Below are positions 1 to 9,702 of a stretch of DNA of 64,000 bases, piece by piece. The DNA is from Sphingobium sp. CAP-1 (GTDB lineage: Bacteria > Pseudomonadota > Alphaproteobacteria > Sphingomonadales > Sphingomonadaceae). The notes beneath the pieces are model-generated. The model was given only the letters and a program-made list of their open reading frames with translations, was not told where the DNA came from and did not search any database. Made by a program: the position numbers and the translations under genes. How positions within the stretch are numbered: position 1 is the first letter of the stretch; the number at the start of each line of letters is the position of its first letter. The stretch lies in contig NZ_CP046253.1 in the NCBI RefSeq assembly GCF_009720145.1, positions 434,001 to 498,000 of the forward strand, given 5' to 3'.

Positions 1-127
1 CGGGTTTGGGAAGTATGGTCTGGCCCTTGAGGTTCATCGGCGCTGGTCCCCCTGCTGAGTCGAAGGCGATGATGACACAGCACCTTGCCCCGCGCCATCG
101 GGATTTTTGCAGCGCAGCAAGAAATAT

Positions 128-143
128 CGGCTGTTTTCAGCCG
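128..143 (-). terminator. Weak hairpin downstream of the serine hydrolase gene
   Basis: Six-base perfect arms CGGCTG/CAGCCG enclose a four-base loop just past the stop codon of the leftward hydrolase gene and are followed on that strand by a short AT-rich stretch. The stem is short and the T tract poor, so this may be a weak terminator or chance. Nothing else is supportable in bases 1-158. Confidence 0.3.
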
Positions 144-158
144 CTTTCAGGCGTAATG

Positions 159-1358
159 TCAGGCGCCGTTCCACCGCGTCAGCGCGCCGCGCACCCCGGC
201 GCGCAACTGGGCGCGTACCGGATAGGTGCTGGACGGCAGATGCTGGGTCATGAAAATGCCGATCAGCCGCTCGACCGGATCGATCCAGAAATAGGTCGAA
301 AACACGCCGCCCCAATAATATTCCTGATTTTCCAAGTTCATGGCAAAGCCAAGGCCGAAACCCACACCCTGATAATCGGCTTCACTGAACATCGCGCTGG
401 ACATGCTGGCCAGGTCGCCGCCGCCCGGCAACTGGTTGCCGCGCATCTGCGCCACCGTTTCGGGCGACAGCAGCCGCACGCCATCCAGTTCCCCGCCCCG
501 CAGCAACATGCGGGCGAAGCGGTGATAGTCGGCGACGCAGGACACCAGCCCTCCGCCCCCTGACAGGAAGCGCCCCTCCCGCCGCCAGCCGCTGCGCGCG
601 CCCAGATCGGCGACGCTGATGCCGCCGCTTTCGTCCAGCCGCCAGGCGTCGGTCATCCGGTCGGCCTTCCCGTCCGGCAGGACAAAGCCGGTGTCCTCCA
701 TGCCAAGCGGTCCCAATATGCGATCCTGGAAAAATGTTCCGAGGTCAACGCCGCTCAGCCGCTCGACCACCACCCCCAGCACATCGGTCGACACCGAATA
801 ATTCCAGCGCTCAACGGGCGAAAATTCGAGCGGCAGGGTGGCCAGATCGGCGATGAACTGGTCCGACGTGCGCTTCTGCTGAAACTCGTCCAGTCCCAGC
901 GCGCGATAGCGGGCGTCGATCACGGTCTGCCGTTGCAGGCCATAGGTCAGGCCCGACGTATGCCGCAGCAGATCGATCATCCGCATCGGCCGGATCGGAT
1001 GCAGCCCGTCATCCGCGCCGACCCGCAGATCGGCAAATTCGGGTATCACCGCCGCCACCGGCGTATCGAGCGCGACCCTGCCCACTTCCGCCAGCATCAT
1101 GAAGGCGACCGACGTGACCGGCTTGGTCATCGACGCGATGCGATAGAGCGCGTCGGCGTGCAGAGGTTCACCCGTGCCGCGCGCATGGCCGCGTGCAACC
1201 GACAGCAGCACCTGCTCGTCGCGCGACACCTGCAAGTGCATATGCGGCAATTTGCCGGTGCCAAGATAGGTGCGGTCGAGAAAATCGACCAGCCCGTCCA
1301 GCCGGTCGGGGTCCATCCCCGCCGCCTGTGCCGCCGCCCTGTCCGTCATTCCGCTCAT
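159..1358 (-). CDS. Serine hydrolase of the class C beta-lactamase/esterase family
   Basis: A 399-residue protein of the penicillin-binding-protein-like serine hydrolase family, which includes esterases, D-aminopeptidases and class C beta-lactamases. The nucleophile motif SMTK is at residues 76-79. The second-motif tyrosine is about 187 (NYSVS), and the third motif is replaced by the WGGVFSTYFW segment near the C-terminus, as is usual in esterase-like members. I see no clear signal peptide, so it is probably cytoplasmic. The start at MSGMTD is chosen because family homology begins there; longer in-frame extensions run into the divergent promoter region. It is transcribed away from the ECF sigma factor gene with about 136 bp between them. 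The substrate cannot be told, and an antibiotic-degrading role is not implied. Confidence 0.85.
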   Translation of the reverse strand: MSGMTDRAAAQAAGMDPDRLDGLVDFLDRTYLGTGKLPHMHLQVSRDEQVLLSVARGHARGTGEPLHADALYRIASMTKPVTSVAFMMLAEVGRVALDTPVAAVIPEFADLRVGADDGLHPIRPMRMIDLLRHTSGLTYGLQRQTVIDARYRALGLDEFQQKRTSDQFIADLATLPLEFSPVERWNYSVSTDVLGVVVERLSGVDLGTFFQDRILGPLGMEDTGFVLPDGKADRMTDAWRLDESGGISVADLGARSGWRREGRFLSGGGGLVSCVADYHRFARMLLRGGELDGVRLLSPETVAQMRGNQLPGGGDLASMSSAMFSEADYQGVGFGLGFAMNLENQEYYWGGVFSTYFWIDPVERLIGIFMTQHLPSSTYPVRAQLRAGVRGALTRWNGA

Positions 1359-1494
1359 CGCGCGCCGCCGCTCCCTTGCCGTGCGGTCCAGCGCTAGAGC
1401 AGCGGCGCGCGCAGGTAAACAGCTTGGGCGTTGCCAAGACCCCGGTCCGCCTTCTATGGCAGCGCCAGAACAGCACAGACGGACCCCCACAGGC

Positions 1495-2007
1495 ATGGCC
1501 ACTGGCCTCTCCGCTATCTTCATGACAAACCGCGCGGCCCTGCTCCGGTTCCTGCGCGCCCGTGGTGCGGGGGAGGATGCCGAAGATCTGTTGCAGGATA
1601 TGTGGATGAAGCTGGAGGCCAAGGATCTTGGCCCGGTTTCCGATCCCCTGCCCTATCTCTATCGCATGGCCAACAATCTGATGCTCGATCGCTATCGGTC
1701 GAGCAGCCGGCGTGAACGGCGCGAACAGGACTGGGCGGGGGGCGCGGGCGGCGTGATGGCCGATCCCAGCGAGGATGTTCCCGTCGACGAACGGATGATC
1801 CTGAACGAACGGCTGGAACAGGCCCGCGCCGCGCTGCGCAGCCTGGGCCCGCGCGTCGAACTGGTATTCCGCCGTTTCCGCATCGAAGGCGTGGGCCAGC
1901 GCGTCATCGCCGAGGAACTGGGCGTCAGCCTGACCACGGTGGAGAAGGATCTGCAAAAAGCCTATCGTGCCATGCTGACGCTCAAACAGAAAATCGATAC
2001 GGAATGA
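1495..2007 (+). CDS. FecI-like ECF RNA polymerase sigma factor
   Basis: A 170-residue sigma-70 family factor with only regions 2 and 4, the ECF layout. Region 2 covers about residues 10-65, with DAEDLLQDMWMKLEA and PYLYRMANNLMLDRYR matching core-binding and -10 recognition helices. Region 4 covers about 105-165 and contains the helix-turn-helix GQRVIAEELGVSLTTVEKDL. The start ATG is the last one that keeps region 2 intact. It is followed after 55 bp by a FecR-type regulator and then a TonB-dependent receptor with an N-terminal STN domain. That order is characteristic of cell-surface signalling systems, where substrate binding at the receptor releases the sigma factor. Its target is probably this locus; the inducing ligand is unknown. 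Confidence 0.9.
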   Translation: MATGLSAIFMTNRAALLRFLRARGAGEDAEDLLQDMWMKLEAKDLGPVSDPLPYLYRMANNLMLDRYRSSSRRERREQDWAGGAGGVMADPSEDVPVDERMILNERLEQARAALRSLGPRVELVFRRFRIEGVGQRVIAEELGVSLTTVEKDLQKAYRAMLTLKQKIDTE

Positions 2008-2062
2008 GCGGTTCGGCGGCGTCAGGCTCTGCAAGGGGCAAAAAAGGAACAGGGCTGGAGCC

Positions 2063-3001
2063 ATGATGAACGAGGAGGCGCTGGGGTGGGTCATTCGCAC
2101 CCGCGACCCGGATTTTGACGATTGGGACGCGTTCACCCTCTGGCTGGAGGCTGACCCCGCCCATGCGCGCGCCTATGATGTGCTGATGGCGGCGGACGGC
2201 GATCTGGACGATTATATGCCGGCCGATCCGGTGGTCATGCCGGTCGCCGCCAATGATGCGGGGATGCGCCGGCCATTGCGCTGGATCGGCGGCGGAGCGG
2301 TCGCGGCGGCGCTGGTCGCGGCGATTTCCATCGGCCTTGCCACCCGCAGCGACATATACAGCGTCACCACCAAAGCGGGCGAGACGCGCACCATCGCGCT
2401 GGACGACGGCACCAGGGTCGAACTGAACGGCGGCACGACCATGCGCTTCGATCGTAACGACGTGCGGTTCGCCGCGCTCGATGCCGGCGAAGCCGCCTTT
2501 ACCGTGCGCCATGACGCCGCCAATCCCTTCCGCGTGACGGTGGGCGACGCGGTGTTCGAAGATGCCGGAACGGTGTTCAACATCGTCCACACCGGCGGCG
2601 CGACCCGGATCGGCGTGTCGGAAGGCAAGGTCGTCTACAATCCCGACGCGGAAGCGATCGCCCTGCCCGCCGGTCGCGCCTTGTCCGATGACGCACAGGG
2701 ACTGCGCGTCATGGATGTCGCGCCCGCCGCCGTCGCAAGCTGGCGCGAAGGCCGACTGGTCTACGCCAACGCCCCGATCAGCGAGATCAGCCAGGATATC
2801 GGCCGTTCGCTGGGTGTGACGCTGGCCGCCATGCCGAACGTTCAGGCGACCCGTTTCACCGGGACGATCCGGCTTGATCGCGATCCAGCCCGCTTCTTCG
2901 CGCAGGCGGCGCCGCTCATGGGCCTGACGGCCGTTCGCAAGGGCAATGGCTGGGTTTTGCAGGAAGGCTCCGGTAAGGAAGGGGATGTCCCGCAGAACTG
3001 A
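2063..3001 (+). CDS. FecR-family anti-sigma factor / signal transducer
   Basis: A 312-residue inner-membrane regulator with the FecR layout. A cytoplasmic N-terminal DUF4880-like segment holds the conserved DWDAFTLWLEADPAHARAYD region (about residues 19-40). One transmembrane helix lies near residues 75-95 (rich in A, V, G, I). A periplasmic FecR beta domain follows, and a C-terminal STN/DUF4974-like part ends the protein. The family normally holds the cognate ECF sigma factor and relays the signal from the STN domain of a TonB-dependent receptor. The gene sits between those two partners. Its last 17 bases overlap the start of the receptor gene, implying coupled translation. Two adjacent ATG codons compete as start; the first is used here. 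Confidence 0.9.
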   Translation: MMNEEALGWVIRTRDPDFDDWDAFTLWLEADPAHARAYDVLMAADGDLDDYMPADPVVMPVAANDAGMRRPLRWIGGGAVAAALVAAISIGLATRSDIYSVTTKAGETRTIALDDGTRVELNGGTTMRFDRNDVRFAALDAGEAAFTVRHDAANPFRVTVGDAVFEDAGTVFNIVHTGGATRIGVSEGKVVYNPDAEAIALPAGRALSDDAQGLRVMDVAPAAVASWREGRLVYANAPISEISQDIGRSLGVTLAAMPNVQATRFTGTIRLDRDPARFFAQAAPLMGLTAVRKGNGWVLQEGSGKEGDVPQN

Positions 3002-5432
3002 CCTTCTGATCGTCGCTGCCCCCCTGATCGCAATCACTATAGCGATCCCAACGCCCGCAATCGGGGCGGACAGACAGGATATCAGCATCGCTCCGGGCAC
3101 GCTCGGTCAGGCGGTGATCGCGCTCGGCCGTCAGACGGGCATCAGCATCGGCATGTCGGACCAGTCGCTCGCCGGTATCCGCACGCCGGCGGTCAGGGGC
3201 CGCCTGTCGCCCGAAAACGCATTGCGCCAATTGCTGAGGGGCACGGGGGCCAAAGCGCAGCGGGTCGGTGACGACGGCTGGCGCATCGTTCGCGCCCGCA
3301 CCATCCCCCGGCCCGTCTACGCCGCGCCGCCGCCGGTCCTGGCAGCACCCGTCGCCGAGGAAGCGCCGGCGGAGATCATCGTCACCGCCTCCAAGCGCGA
3401 TATCCCCCTGCCCCGCTATGCCGGCATGGTCGAGGCGCTGGGCGATGGCATCTTCACCACCGCCGAAGCATCGGGCGGCACCGCGACGTTGCTGGCGCGG
3501 GTGGCGAGCCTCAGCTCCACCCATGCCGGTGCGGGCCGCAACAAGCTGTTCATCCGGGCCATCGCCGATTCCGCGCTGGCCGGCCCGACCCAGGCGACCA
3601 CCGGCCAGTATCTGGGCGACATGCGGCTCAACTATGCCGCGCCCGATCCCGACCTGAAACTCTATGATGTCGGCCGGGTCGAAGTGCTGGAAGGACCGCA
3701 GGGCACGCTCTATGGCGCGGGGTCGCTCGGCGGCATCATCCGCATCATGCCCAATGCGCCCAATATGGCGGAATGGGGCGGGCAGATGTCGGCCGGCCTG
3801 TCCGCCACCCAGCATGGCGATCCGGGCGGCGACCTGTCGGCGACGCTCAACGTCCCGATCGTCGCGGAAAGGCTGGCGCTGCGGGTCGTCGGCTATGGCG
3901 TGCAGGACGGTGGCTATATTGACGATGTCAGCCGCGACAAGGATGACGTGAACCGCACCCGCACCTATGGCGGCCGCGCGGCCTTGCGCTTCGCGCCGGG
4001 CGATGGCTGGACGATCGATCTCAACGGTGTCTACCAGCATATAAAGGGCGACGACGCGCAATATGCCAGCCGCTCCGTGGGCCGGCTCCAGCGCGCCTCC
4101 GCCGTCGCCCAGCCCTATTATGCCGACTATCTGCTCGGCAATATCCGCATCGAAAAACAGTGGGACAGCCTGCGCTTCGTCTCCTCGACCGGCTATGTCC
4201 GGCATGAACTGGCCGAAAGCTACGACGCGACCCAGACCGGCGGCGCCCCCGCCCTGTTCCGCCAGCGCAATCAGGTCGGCATATTTTCCACCGAAAACCG
4301 GCTGGTGCGCGATCTGGACAATGGGCTGGGCTGGATATTGGGCGCATCCTATCTGCACAGCACGTCCGACATCCACCGGTCGCTGACCGCGTACGGCACG
4401 CCGCCCGCCCAGCCCGAAGTCATTCCCGGTGTGCCCGTCTATGGCTTTGGTCGCCCCGCGGCGGCGACCGGCGTGCGCAACAGCGTGGAGGAAGCGACGC
4501 TGTTCGGCGAAGCCTCGTTCGAGCCGGTCCGTGGCCTGATCGCCACGATCGGCGGCCGCCTGACCAACAGCCAGTTGTCGGGCAAGGCACTCAATCCCAG
4601 CGCAGCGCTGTCCAATGCCGACATCGCCCGTGCCGAAGCACAGGCCAATCGCAACGAAACCGTATTCCTGCCGTCCGCCTCACTGTTGACGGACGCCATT
4701 CCGAACGTCACCCTCTATGCCAAATTCCAGCAGGGCTACCGGCCCGGCGGGCTGGCCGTCGACGACCAGCGCGTCCGGCGCTTCCATAACGACCGCGCCT
4801 CCACCATAGAGATTGGCGCGCGCAAGGGCGTGCCGGGCCGCGACGCCTTCGCCGCCAGCGCCAACATCGCCTATACCGACTGGCGCAACATTCAGGCCGA
4901 CGTTACCGACCGCATCGGCCTGCCGGCGACAGCCAATATCGGCGACGGGCGCATCTACACGGTCGAAGCGCGCATCGTCGTGCGACCGACCCCGGCGCTG
5001 ACGCTGGACGCCAGCGGCATCTATAATGACAGCCGCCTGACCCAGCCCGCCGATTTCGTCCGCCTGCTTTCCTATGACGGGCGCTCGCTCAGCCTGCCCA
5101 ACGTCGCCAATCTGGGCGGGCGGCTGGCCTTCGACTATCGCGCACCAATCGGCGGCGACATGGATCTGCATGTCGGCGGATCGGCCCGCTATGTCGGCAA
5201 GTCGCAACTCGGCGTCGGGCCGATCCTGGGGCGGACGCAGGGCGACTATGTCGACACCAGCCTGTCGGCCGGCATTACCCGCGGGCCGATCCAATATTCG
5301 CTGTCGCTCACCAATCTGCTCGACAGCAACGGCAACCGTTTTTCGCTCGGCACGCCGTTCGACCTGCGCACGGATTATTACACGCCGCTGCGCCCCCGCA
5401 CCATCCGGGTCGGGATCGACTTCGCTTTCTGA
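2985..5432 (+). CDS. TonB-dependent outer-membrane receptor with N-terminal STN signalling domain
   Basis: An 815-residue outer-membrane transducer. A signal peptide (about 1-28, ending ...TPAIGA) is followed by an STN domain (about 30-95, starting DISIAPGTLGQAVIALGRQ). A proline/alanine-rich linker leads to the plug, which begins at EEIIVTASKR-like sequence (AEIIVTASKRDIPL) and contains VEVLEGPQGTLYGAGSLGG. The 22-stranded barrel ends in the C-terminal aromatic residue of IRVGIDFAF. The start at 2985 is preceded closely by GGAAGGGG and gives the cleanest signal peptide; an ATG 39 bases upstream would add a poor leader. Family members take up siderophores, carbohydrates or aromatics and signal through FecR. 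The ligand is not evident here. It probably works with the sigma/anti-sigma pair immediately upstream. Confidence 0.9.
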   Translation: MSRRTDLLIVAAPLIAITIAIPTPAIGADRQDISIAPGTLGQAVIALGRQTGISIGMSDQSLAGIRTPAVRGRLSPENALRQLLRGTGAKAQRVGDDGWRIVRARTIPRPVYAAPPPVLAAPVAEEAPAEIIVTASKRDIPLPRYAGMVEALGDGIFTTAEASGGTATLLARVASLSSTHAGAGRNKLFIRAIADSALAGPTQATTGQYLGDMRLNYAAPDPDLKLYDVGRVEVLEGPQGTLYGAGSLGGIIRIMPNAPNMAEWGGQMSAGLSATQHGDPGGDLSATLNVPIVAERLALRVVGYGVQDGGYIDDVSRDKDDVNRTRTYGGRAALRFAPGDGWTIDLNGVYQHIKGDDAQYASRSVGRLQRASAVAQPYYADYLLGNIRIEKQWDSLRFVSSTGYVRHELAESYDATQTGGAPALFRQRNQVGIFSTENRLVRDLDNGLGWILGASYLHSTSDIHRSLTAYGTPPAQPEVIPGVPVYGFGRPAAATGVRNSVEEATLFGEASFEPVRGLIATIGGRLTNSQLSGKALNPSAALSNADIARAEAQANRNETVFLPSASLLTDAIPNVTLYAKFQQGYRPGGLAVDDQRVRRFHNDRASTIEIGARKGVPGRDAFAASANIAYTDWRNIQADVTDRIGLPATANIGDGRIYTVEARIVVRPTPALTLDASGIYNDSRLTQPADFVRLLSYDGRSLSLPNVANLGGRLAFDYRAPIGGDMDLHVGGSARYVGKSQLGVGPILGRTQGDYVDTSLSAGITRGPIQYSLSLTNLLDSNGNRFSLGTPFDLRTDYYTPLRPRTIRVGIDFAF

Positions 5433-5532
5433 CCTGCAATTCGTCCCTTTTGTCTGACGGAAGCCACGACCCGGCGACGTCCCTTGCCCGCGCGCACACA
5501 GAAAATCGAGCGCCGCCCGCAGAGGAGACATC

Positions 5533-8500
5533 ATGCGACATCTACTGGCCTGCACGGCCATCGCGCCCGTTCTAGCCGCCCTGACCGTAGCCGACGCCGC
5601 CGCGGAAACCACCATCAGCACATCGACCACCGCCGCCGTCAAGACATCCACCGTCGCCAGCGGCGCAGCCGACGACATCACCGTCAGTTCCGCCGGATCG
5701 ATCACCCTGACCAGCGGCACCGCCGTCACGATCGACAGCGATAACAGCGCGTCGAACGCCGGCACCATCACCATCAACGATGCCGACGATGTAACCGGCA
5801 TCCTGGTCAAGGCCGGCACCACCGGTGATATCGACATGAGCGGCACCATCAGCCTGACCGAGGATTATACCGGCGAGGACGAGGATGACGACGACGATGT
5901 CGACGGCCCCTTTGCCGAGGGATCGGGCAAGAACGGCATCTGGGTCGAATCCGGCGCGGCCCATGTCGGCAACATCGATATGAGCGGCGCCATCAGCATC
6001 GAGGGCAATGAGTCCGCCGGCATCCGCCTCGACGGCCCGCTGACCGGCAATCTGTCGACCAGCGGCAGCATCGCCGTCGTTGGCGACAACAGCTATGGCA
6101 TCGTCGCCAACGCCATTACCGGCGATGTCACGATACAGGGCTCCGTCTCCGCCAAGGGCCAGGACAGCGTCGGCGTGGCGCTCCTCGGCGACGTGGACGG
6201 CGCAGTCAAGATTCAGGGGACGATCGTCAGCACCGGCTATCGCACGACATCGCGCCCCACCGATACCGACGATCTGGATGAGGATGATCTACTTCAGGGC
6301 GGATCGGCCGTCGTTATCGCCGGCAATGTCAGCGGCGGCGTGATCTTCGACGTGGCCCCGACCACCGACGATGATGACGACGATGTCGACGATGACGGCC
6401 TGACTGACAGCGATGAAGGCACGGCCACGGTCATCACCTATGGCTCGGCGGCTGCCGTGCAGGTCGGTTCGGCCGATGCCGACACGGTGATCGGATCGGT
6501 GGCGACCAGCAGCGCGGGCTATGGCCTGATCGTCAACGGCGCCATCGCCGGCTATGGCATTTATGACGGCGTCGACGCCAACGCTCTGGTCATCGGCGGA
6601 CTGGGCGGCAATGTATCGATCGCCAACGGCATCCAGGTCGACGGCAGCGTCGTCGCGATATCCTATGACAGCAACGCCACCGCGCTGCGGCTGGGATCGG
6701 GCGCCAGCACCGGCACGATCGAGGTGAGCGGCGGCGTCGCCGCCAGCGGCGCGGCACTGGAGGGACATCGGCGCGCGCCATCGTGATCGACGCGGGCGCG
6801 TCGGTGGATGCCATCACCGTCAGCGGCACCGTCAGCGCGGCAGCGGCGGACGACGAACTGGGTACAGCCATCGCCATTCTGGATTCCTCCGGCACTATAT
6901 CCAGCCTGACCAACAGCGGTACGATCAGCGCATCGGGCGGCGTCACCAACACCGCCATCGACCTGAGCGCCAACAGCAGCGGCGTCACCCTGACACAGGC
7001 GCTGGAGGACGAGGATTCGAGCAATCCGTCGATCACCGGCGACATCAGCCTGGGATCGGGCAATGATGTCGTCACCGTGTCCGCCGGATCGATCACCGGC
7101 AATATCAGCCTGGGCGCGGGCGACGACAGCATCACCCTGTCCGGCACCGCCACCATCGTCGGCGACATCGACTTCGGCGCCGGCAGCGACAGCCTGACGC
7201 TGGGCGACAGCGCCAGCATCACCGGCGATGTCGATTTCGGCGGCGGTACCGGCACACTGACGCTGAACGGCACCTCGTCCCTCTCCGGCGCGATCAGCGA
7301 CAGCAGCGGCATCGATGTGGTGCTGAACGGCGGCACGCTCGACGCCACCAACACCGGCACCGTGTCGCTGGCATCGCTGTCGGCCAGTGCGACCTCGACC
7401 ATCGGCGTCACCATCGACGCGGCCAGCGGCACCAACACCGTCTATGACGTGGCCGGCGCGGCCAGCTTCGCCACCGGATCGCAGGTCAAGGTCAGCCTGA
7501 CCCAGGTCAGCGGCTCCGAAGGCGATTATGTCATCGTCAGGGCGGGTTCGCTCAGCGGTTCCCTAGCGCTCGATAGCGACACGCTGCTGCCCTATATGTT
7601 CAAGGGCAGCGTCGCCAGCGACAGCGACGCCGGCACCGTCACCCTGTCGGTCGCGGCAAAGAGCGTGTCGGAACTGGGCCTGTCCGGCTCCCTCGCCCGC
7701 GCCTATTCCGCGATCTTCAATGCACTCGACAATGACAGCGAGGTCGCCGGCGCCTATCTGGGCATCACCGACGGCACCACGCTCAAGGCCAATCTGCAAC
7801 AGATGCTGCCCGATCATGCCGGTGGCACGTTCGAGGCGGCGACCGCCGGTTCGCGCGCGATGGCCCGCATCCTGTCCGATCCCAACGGCATCTATCGCAC
7901 CAGCGACGGCAAGCTCGGCTTCTGGCTGCAACAGGTCGCTTTCGGCAGTTCCAAAAGCCAGGGCAGCACCGCTTCCTACGACATTGACGGCTGGGGCGCG
8001 GGTGGCGGCGTCGAATATCTGACCGATGTCGGCGCGTTCGGCGGCTCCTTCTCCTACACCCATGGCAATGACAATAGCGGGTCCAACAACAGCGTCGCGT
8101 CCGAACAATATGAAGTCGCGGCGCACTGGCGCGGCCAGTGGGGGCCGTTGCAGACCTATGCCCGCCTGTCGGCCGCGACGATCGATTTTGCCGGCTCGCG
8201 TCATTATGAGAATGGCGACGTTGTCCGCACTGCCGACGGCAAGTGGAACGGCACGCTGCTGTCGGCGACCGCCGGCGCCTCCTACCAGTTCCAGTTCACC
8301 CGCTTCAGCCTGCGCCCGGCGGTCAGCGTCGACTATTATCGTCTGAAGGAAGGCGGTTACAGCGAAAGCGGCGGCGGCGACGCCTTCGACCTGACGGTGC
8401 TGGGCCGCACCAGCGACGAAGCGACCGCCAATGGCACGCTGACGGCGGGCTATGAATTTGGCAGCCTGAAGCGCGAGGATGGCTGGCTCCGGCTGGAGCT

Positions 8501-8732
8501 GGAGGGCGGCCGCCGTCAGATCATCGGCGGGTCGCTGGGCGACACGACCGCCTATTTCAAGGATGGCGATCAGTTCACCCTGGTCGCCGATGACCGCACC
8601 AATGGCTGGACCGGCCGGGCGCGCCTCTATGGCGGCACGGACACGTTCCGCATCGGCGGTGAGGTCGGCGCGGAGGAACAACAAAATCATGTCGCTCTGT
8701 CCGTCAGGGCGACGGTTAACTTCGTCCTGTAA
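5533..8732 (+). CDS. Autotransporter with acidic passenger repeats (reading frame broken by one apparent missing G near 6762-6764)
   Basis: Two adjoining reading frames (5533-6786 and 6783-8732) make one type Va autotransporter of about 1,066 residues. It has a signal peptide (MRHLLACTAIAPVLAALTVA...), a long serine/glycine/threonine/alanine-rich passenger of beta-helix type, and a C-terminal beta-barrel over the last ~280 residues ending VRATVNFVL. Adding one G to the run at 6762-6764 joins the frames seamlessly as ...ALEGTSARAIVIDAG, so I annotate one gene and regard the break as a probable sequencing error or recent mutation. The passenger holds two strongly acidic runs (EDEDDDDDVDG near residue 116, DDDDDDVDDDG near 278), suggestive of calcium binding. 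A good GAGGAG ribosome site precedes the start. It lies 100 bp after the TonB receptor and may belong to the same signalling regulon. Confidence 0.8.
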
Positions 8733-8834
8733 CGTCTAGGGGATGAGCAGGCGGGCCACACCCCACAGACCCTCCCGGTCCGCCTGTTCCGCCGCGGCAT
8801 GACGCCCTCCCCAGGGGCGCCGCAGCAAAAAAGA

Positions 8835-8865
8835 GGGGCGTCGCCGGTCCCCCCGGCGGCGCCCC
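8835..8865. terminator. Strong GC hairpin after the autotransporter gene
   Basis: Thirteen-base arms GGGGCGTCGCCGG and CCGGCGGCGCCCC (one G-T pair) enclose a five-base loop. Read leftward the hairpin is followed by TCTTTTTT, the classic intrinsic terminator form; read rightward the T tract is poor. It lies 103 bp past the autotransporter stop and probably isolates it from the next gene. Confidence 0.55.
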
Positions 8866-8966
8866 TTCCTGCTATCTTCGACAAACATATACCGCGTATC
8901 TTCCTTTATCTTGAAATAGGATGGCGATACGCGCAGGCTGCTCATGACTTGATCAGGGGGCACATC

Positions 8967-9668
8967 ATGCGTTCTTATTGCGCACTTGCTTTGGCAGTAA
9001 CTTTGGCTGCTTGCGCATCGACTCCAGCACCCAACTACACACCCACGCGAGTTCCCATTAGTTTCCCCAAGTTAAACGAGGAAACAAAAGTTTCCTTGGG
9101 CGAGGACATGCTTCGTCAGGGATTTTACACTGAAGAAGATGGTATCGAGCTTCGACAGGAGAATAATATCAAGGGATATAGGATAAGCGCAGGCTTCTAC
9201 CCCCAAATCGCTGAGGATAAAGAGAACACCTATCATTCCTTCCGACTACAGTCCAATCGAGAAGGGGCAGGTTATATTCCTCAAGCAAGAGACTTTTTGG
9301 GATTGCCCTTGCCCTTTCCGCAATCCGTCCGTGCATCGAAAACAAAGCAGGAAACCTGTATCATCACTGGTGGCTTGAATGGCCCGATATGTGACACTGA
9401 ACATGATTTCAAAAGAACGCGTCAACCAGTATTATCTGAACGAGATTTACAGCAGACTTTGATTTACAGCGGACGTGTTGGCGACCGCATCAGGATCGGC
9501 TACCGGGAAAGCAGTGGCAATATGGCCAGGCCCGCATTTTCAAATGAAGCCGAATATGACCTGTCGACATCTTCAGAAATTGCCTATCGGGGCGCTCGCA
9601 TCAAAGTTCTGGAAGCTGACAACCAAAAAATAAGATATATTGTTCTTTCGAATTTTAATACGAATTAA
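8967..9668 (+). CDS. Predicted lipoprotein of unknown function
   Basis: A 233-residue protein with a short signal peptide and a lipobox ending LAAC (cysteine 16), so it is likely lipid-anchored in the envelope. I do not recognise the mature domain. Its visible features are two cysteines in a TCIITGG...ICDTEHDF segment, which could form a disulfide, and a beta-rich C-terminal half. The start ATG is preceded by a CAGGGGG ribosome site. The gene is visibly AT-richer than its neighbours and uses codons that are rare around it. It stands alone between two strong hairpins, which suggests acquisition by transfer. Confidence 0.75.
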   Translation: MRSYCALALAVTLAACASTPAPNYTPTRVPISFPKLNEETKVSLGEDMLRQGFYTEEDGIELRQENNIKGYRISAGFYPQIAEDKENTYHSFRLQSNREGAGYIPQARDFLGLPLPFPQSVRASKTKQETCIITGGLNGPICDTEHDFKRTRQPVLSERDLQQTLIYSGRVGDRIRIGYRESSGNMARPAFSNEAEYDLSTSSEIAYRGARIKVLEADNQKIRYIVLSNFNTN

Positions 9669-9674
9669 CCTACC

Positions 9675-9702
9675 GAAGCGGGGGTTGAACGACCCCCGCT
9701 TC
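9675..9702. terminator. Bidirectional hairpin between the lipoprotein gene and gatB
   Basis: Perfect 11-base arms GAAGCGGGGGT/ACCCCCGCTTC with a six-base loop fill the gap between the convergent genes and directly abut the gatB stop codon at 9703-9705. The T tract is weak on both sides, but the position argues for a shared terminator. Confidence 0.6.

Noticed and set aside
2916..4376. Long leftward frame antisense to the TonB receptor gene
   Set aside because: High-GC antisense shadow: no ribosome site, low-complexity arginine/glycine-rich product, and the receptor frame explains the region.
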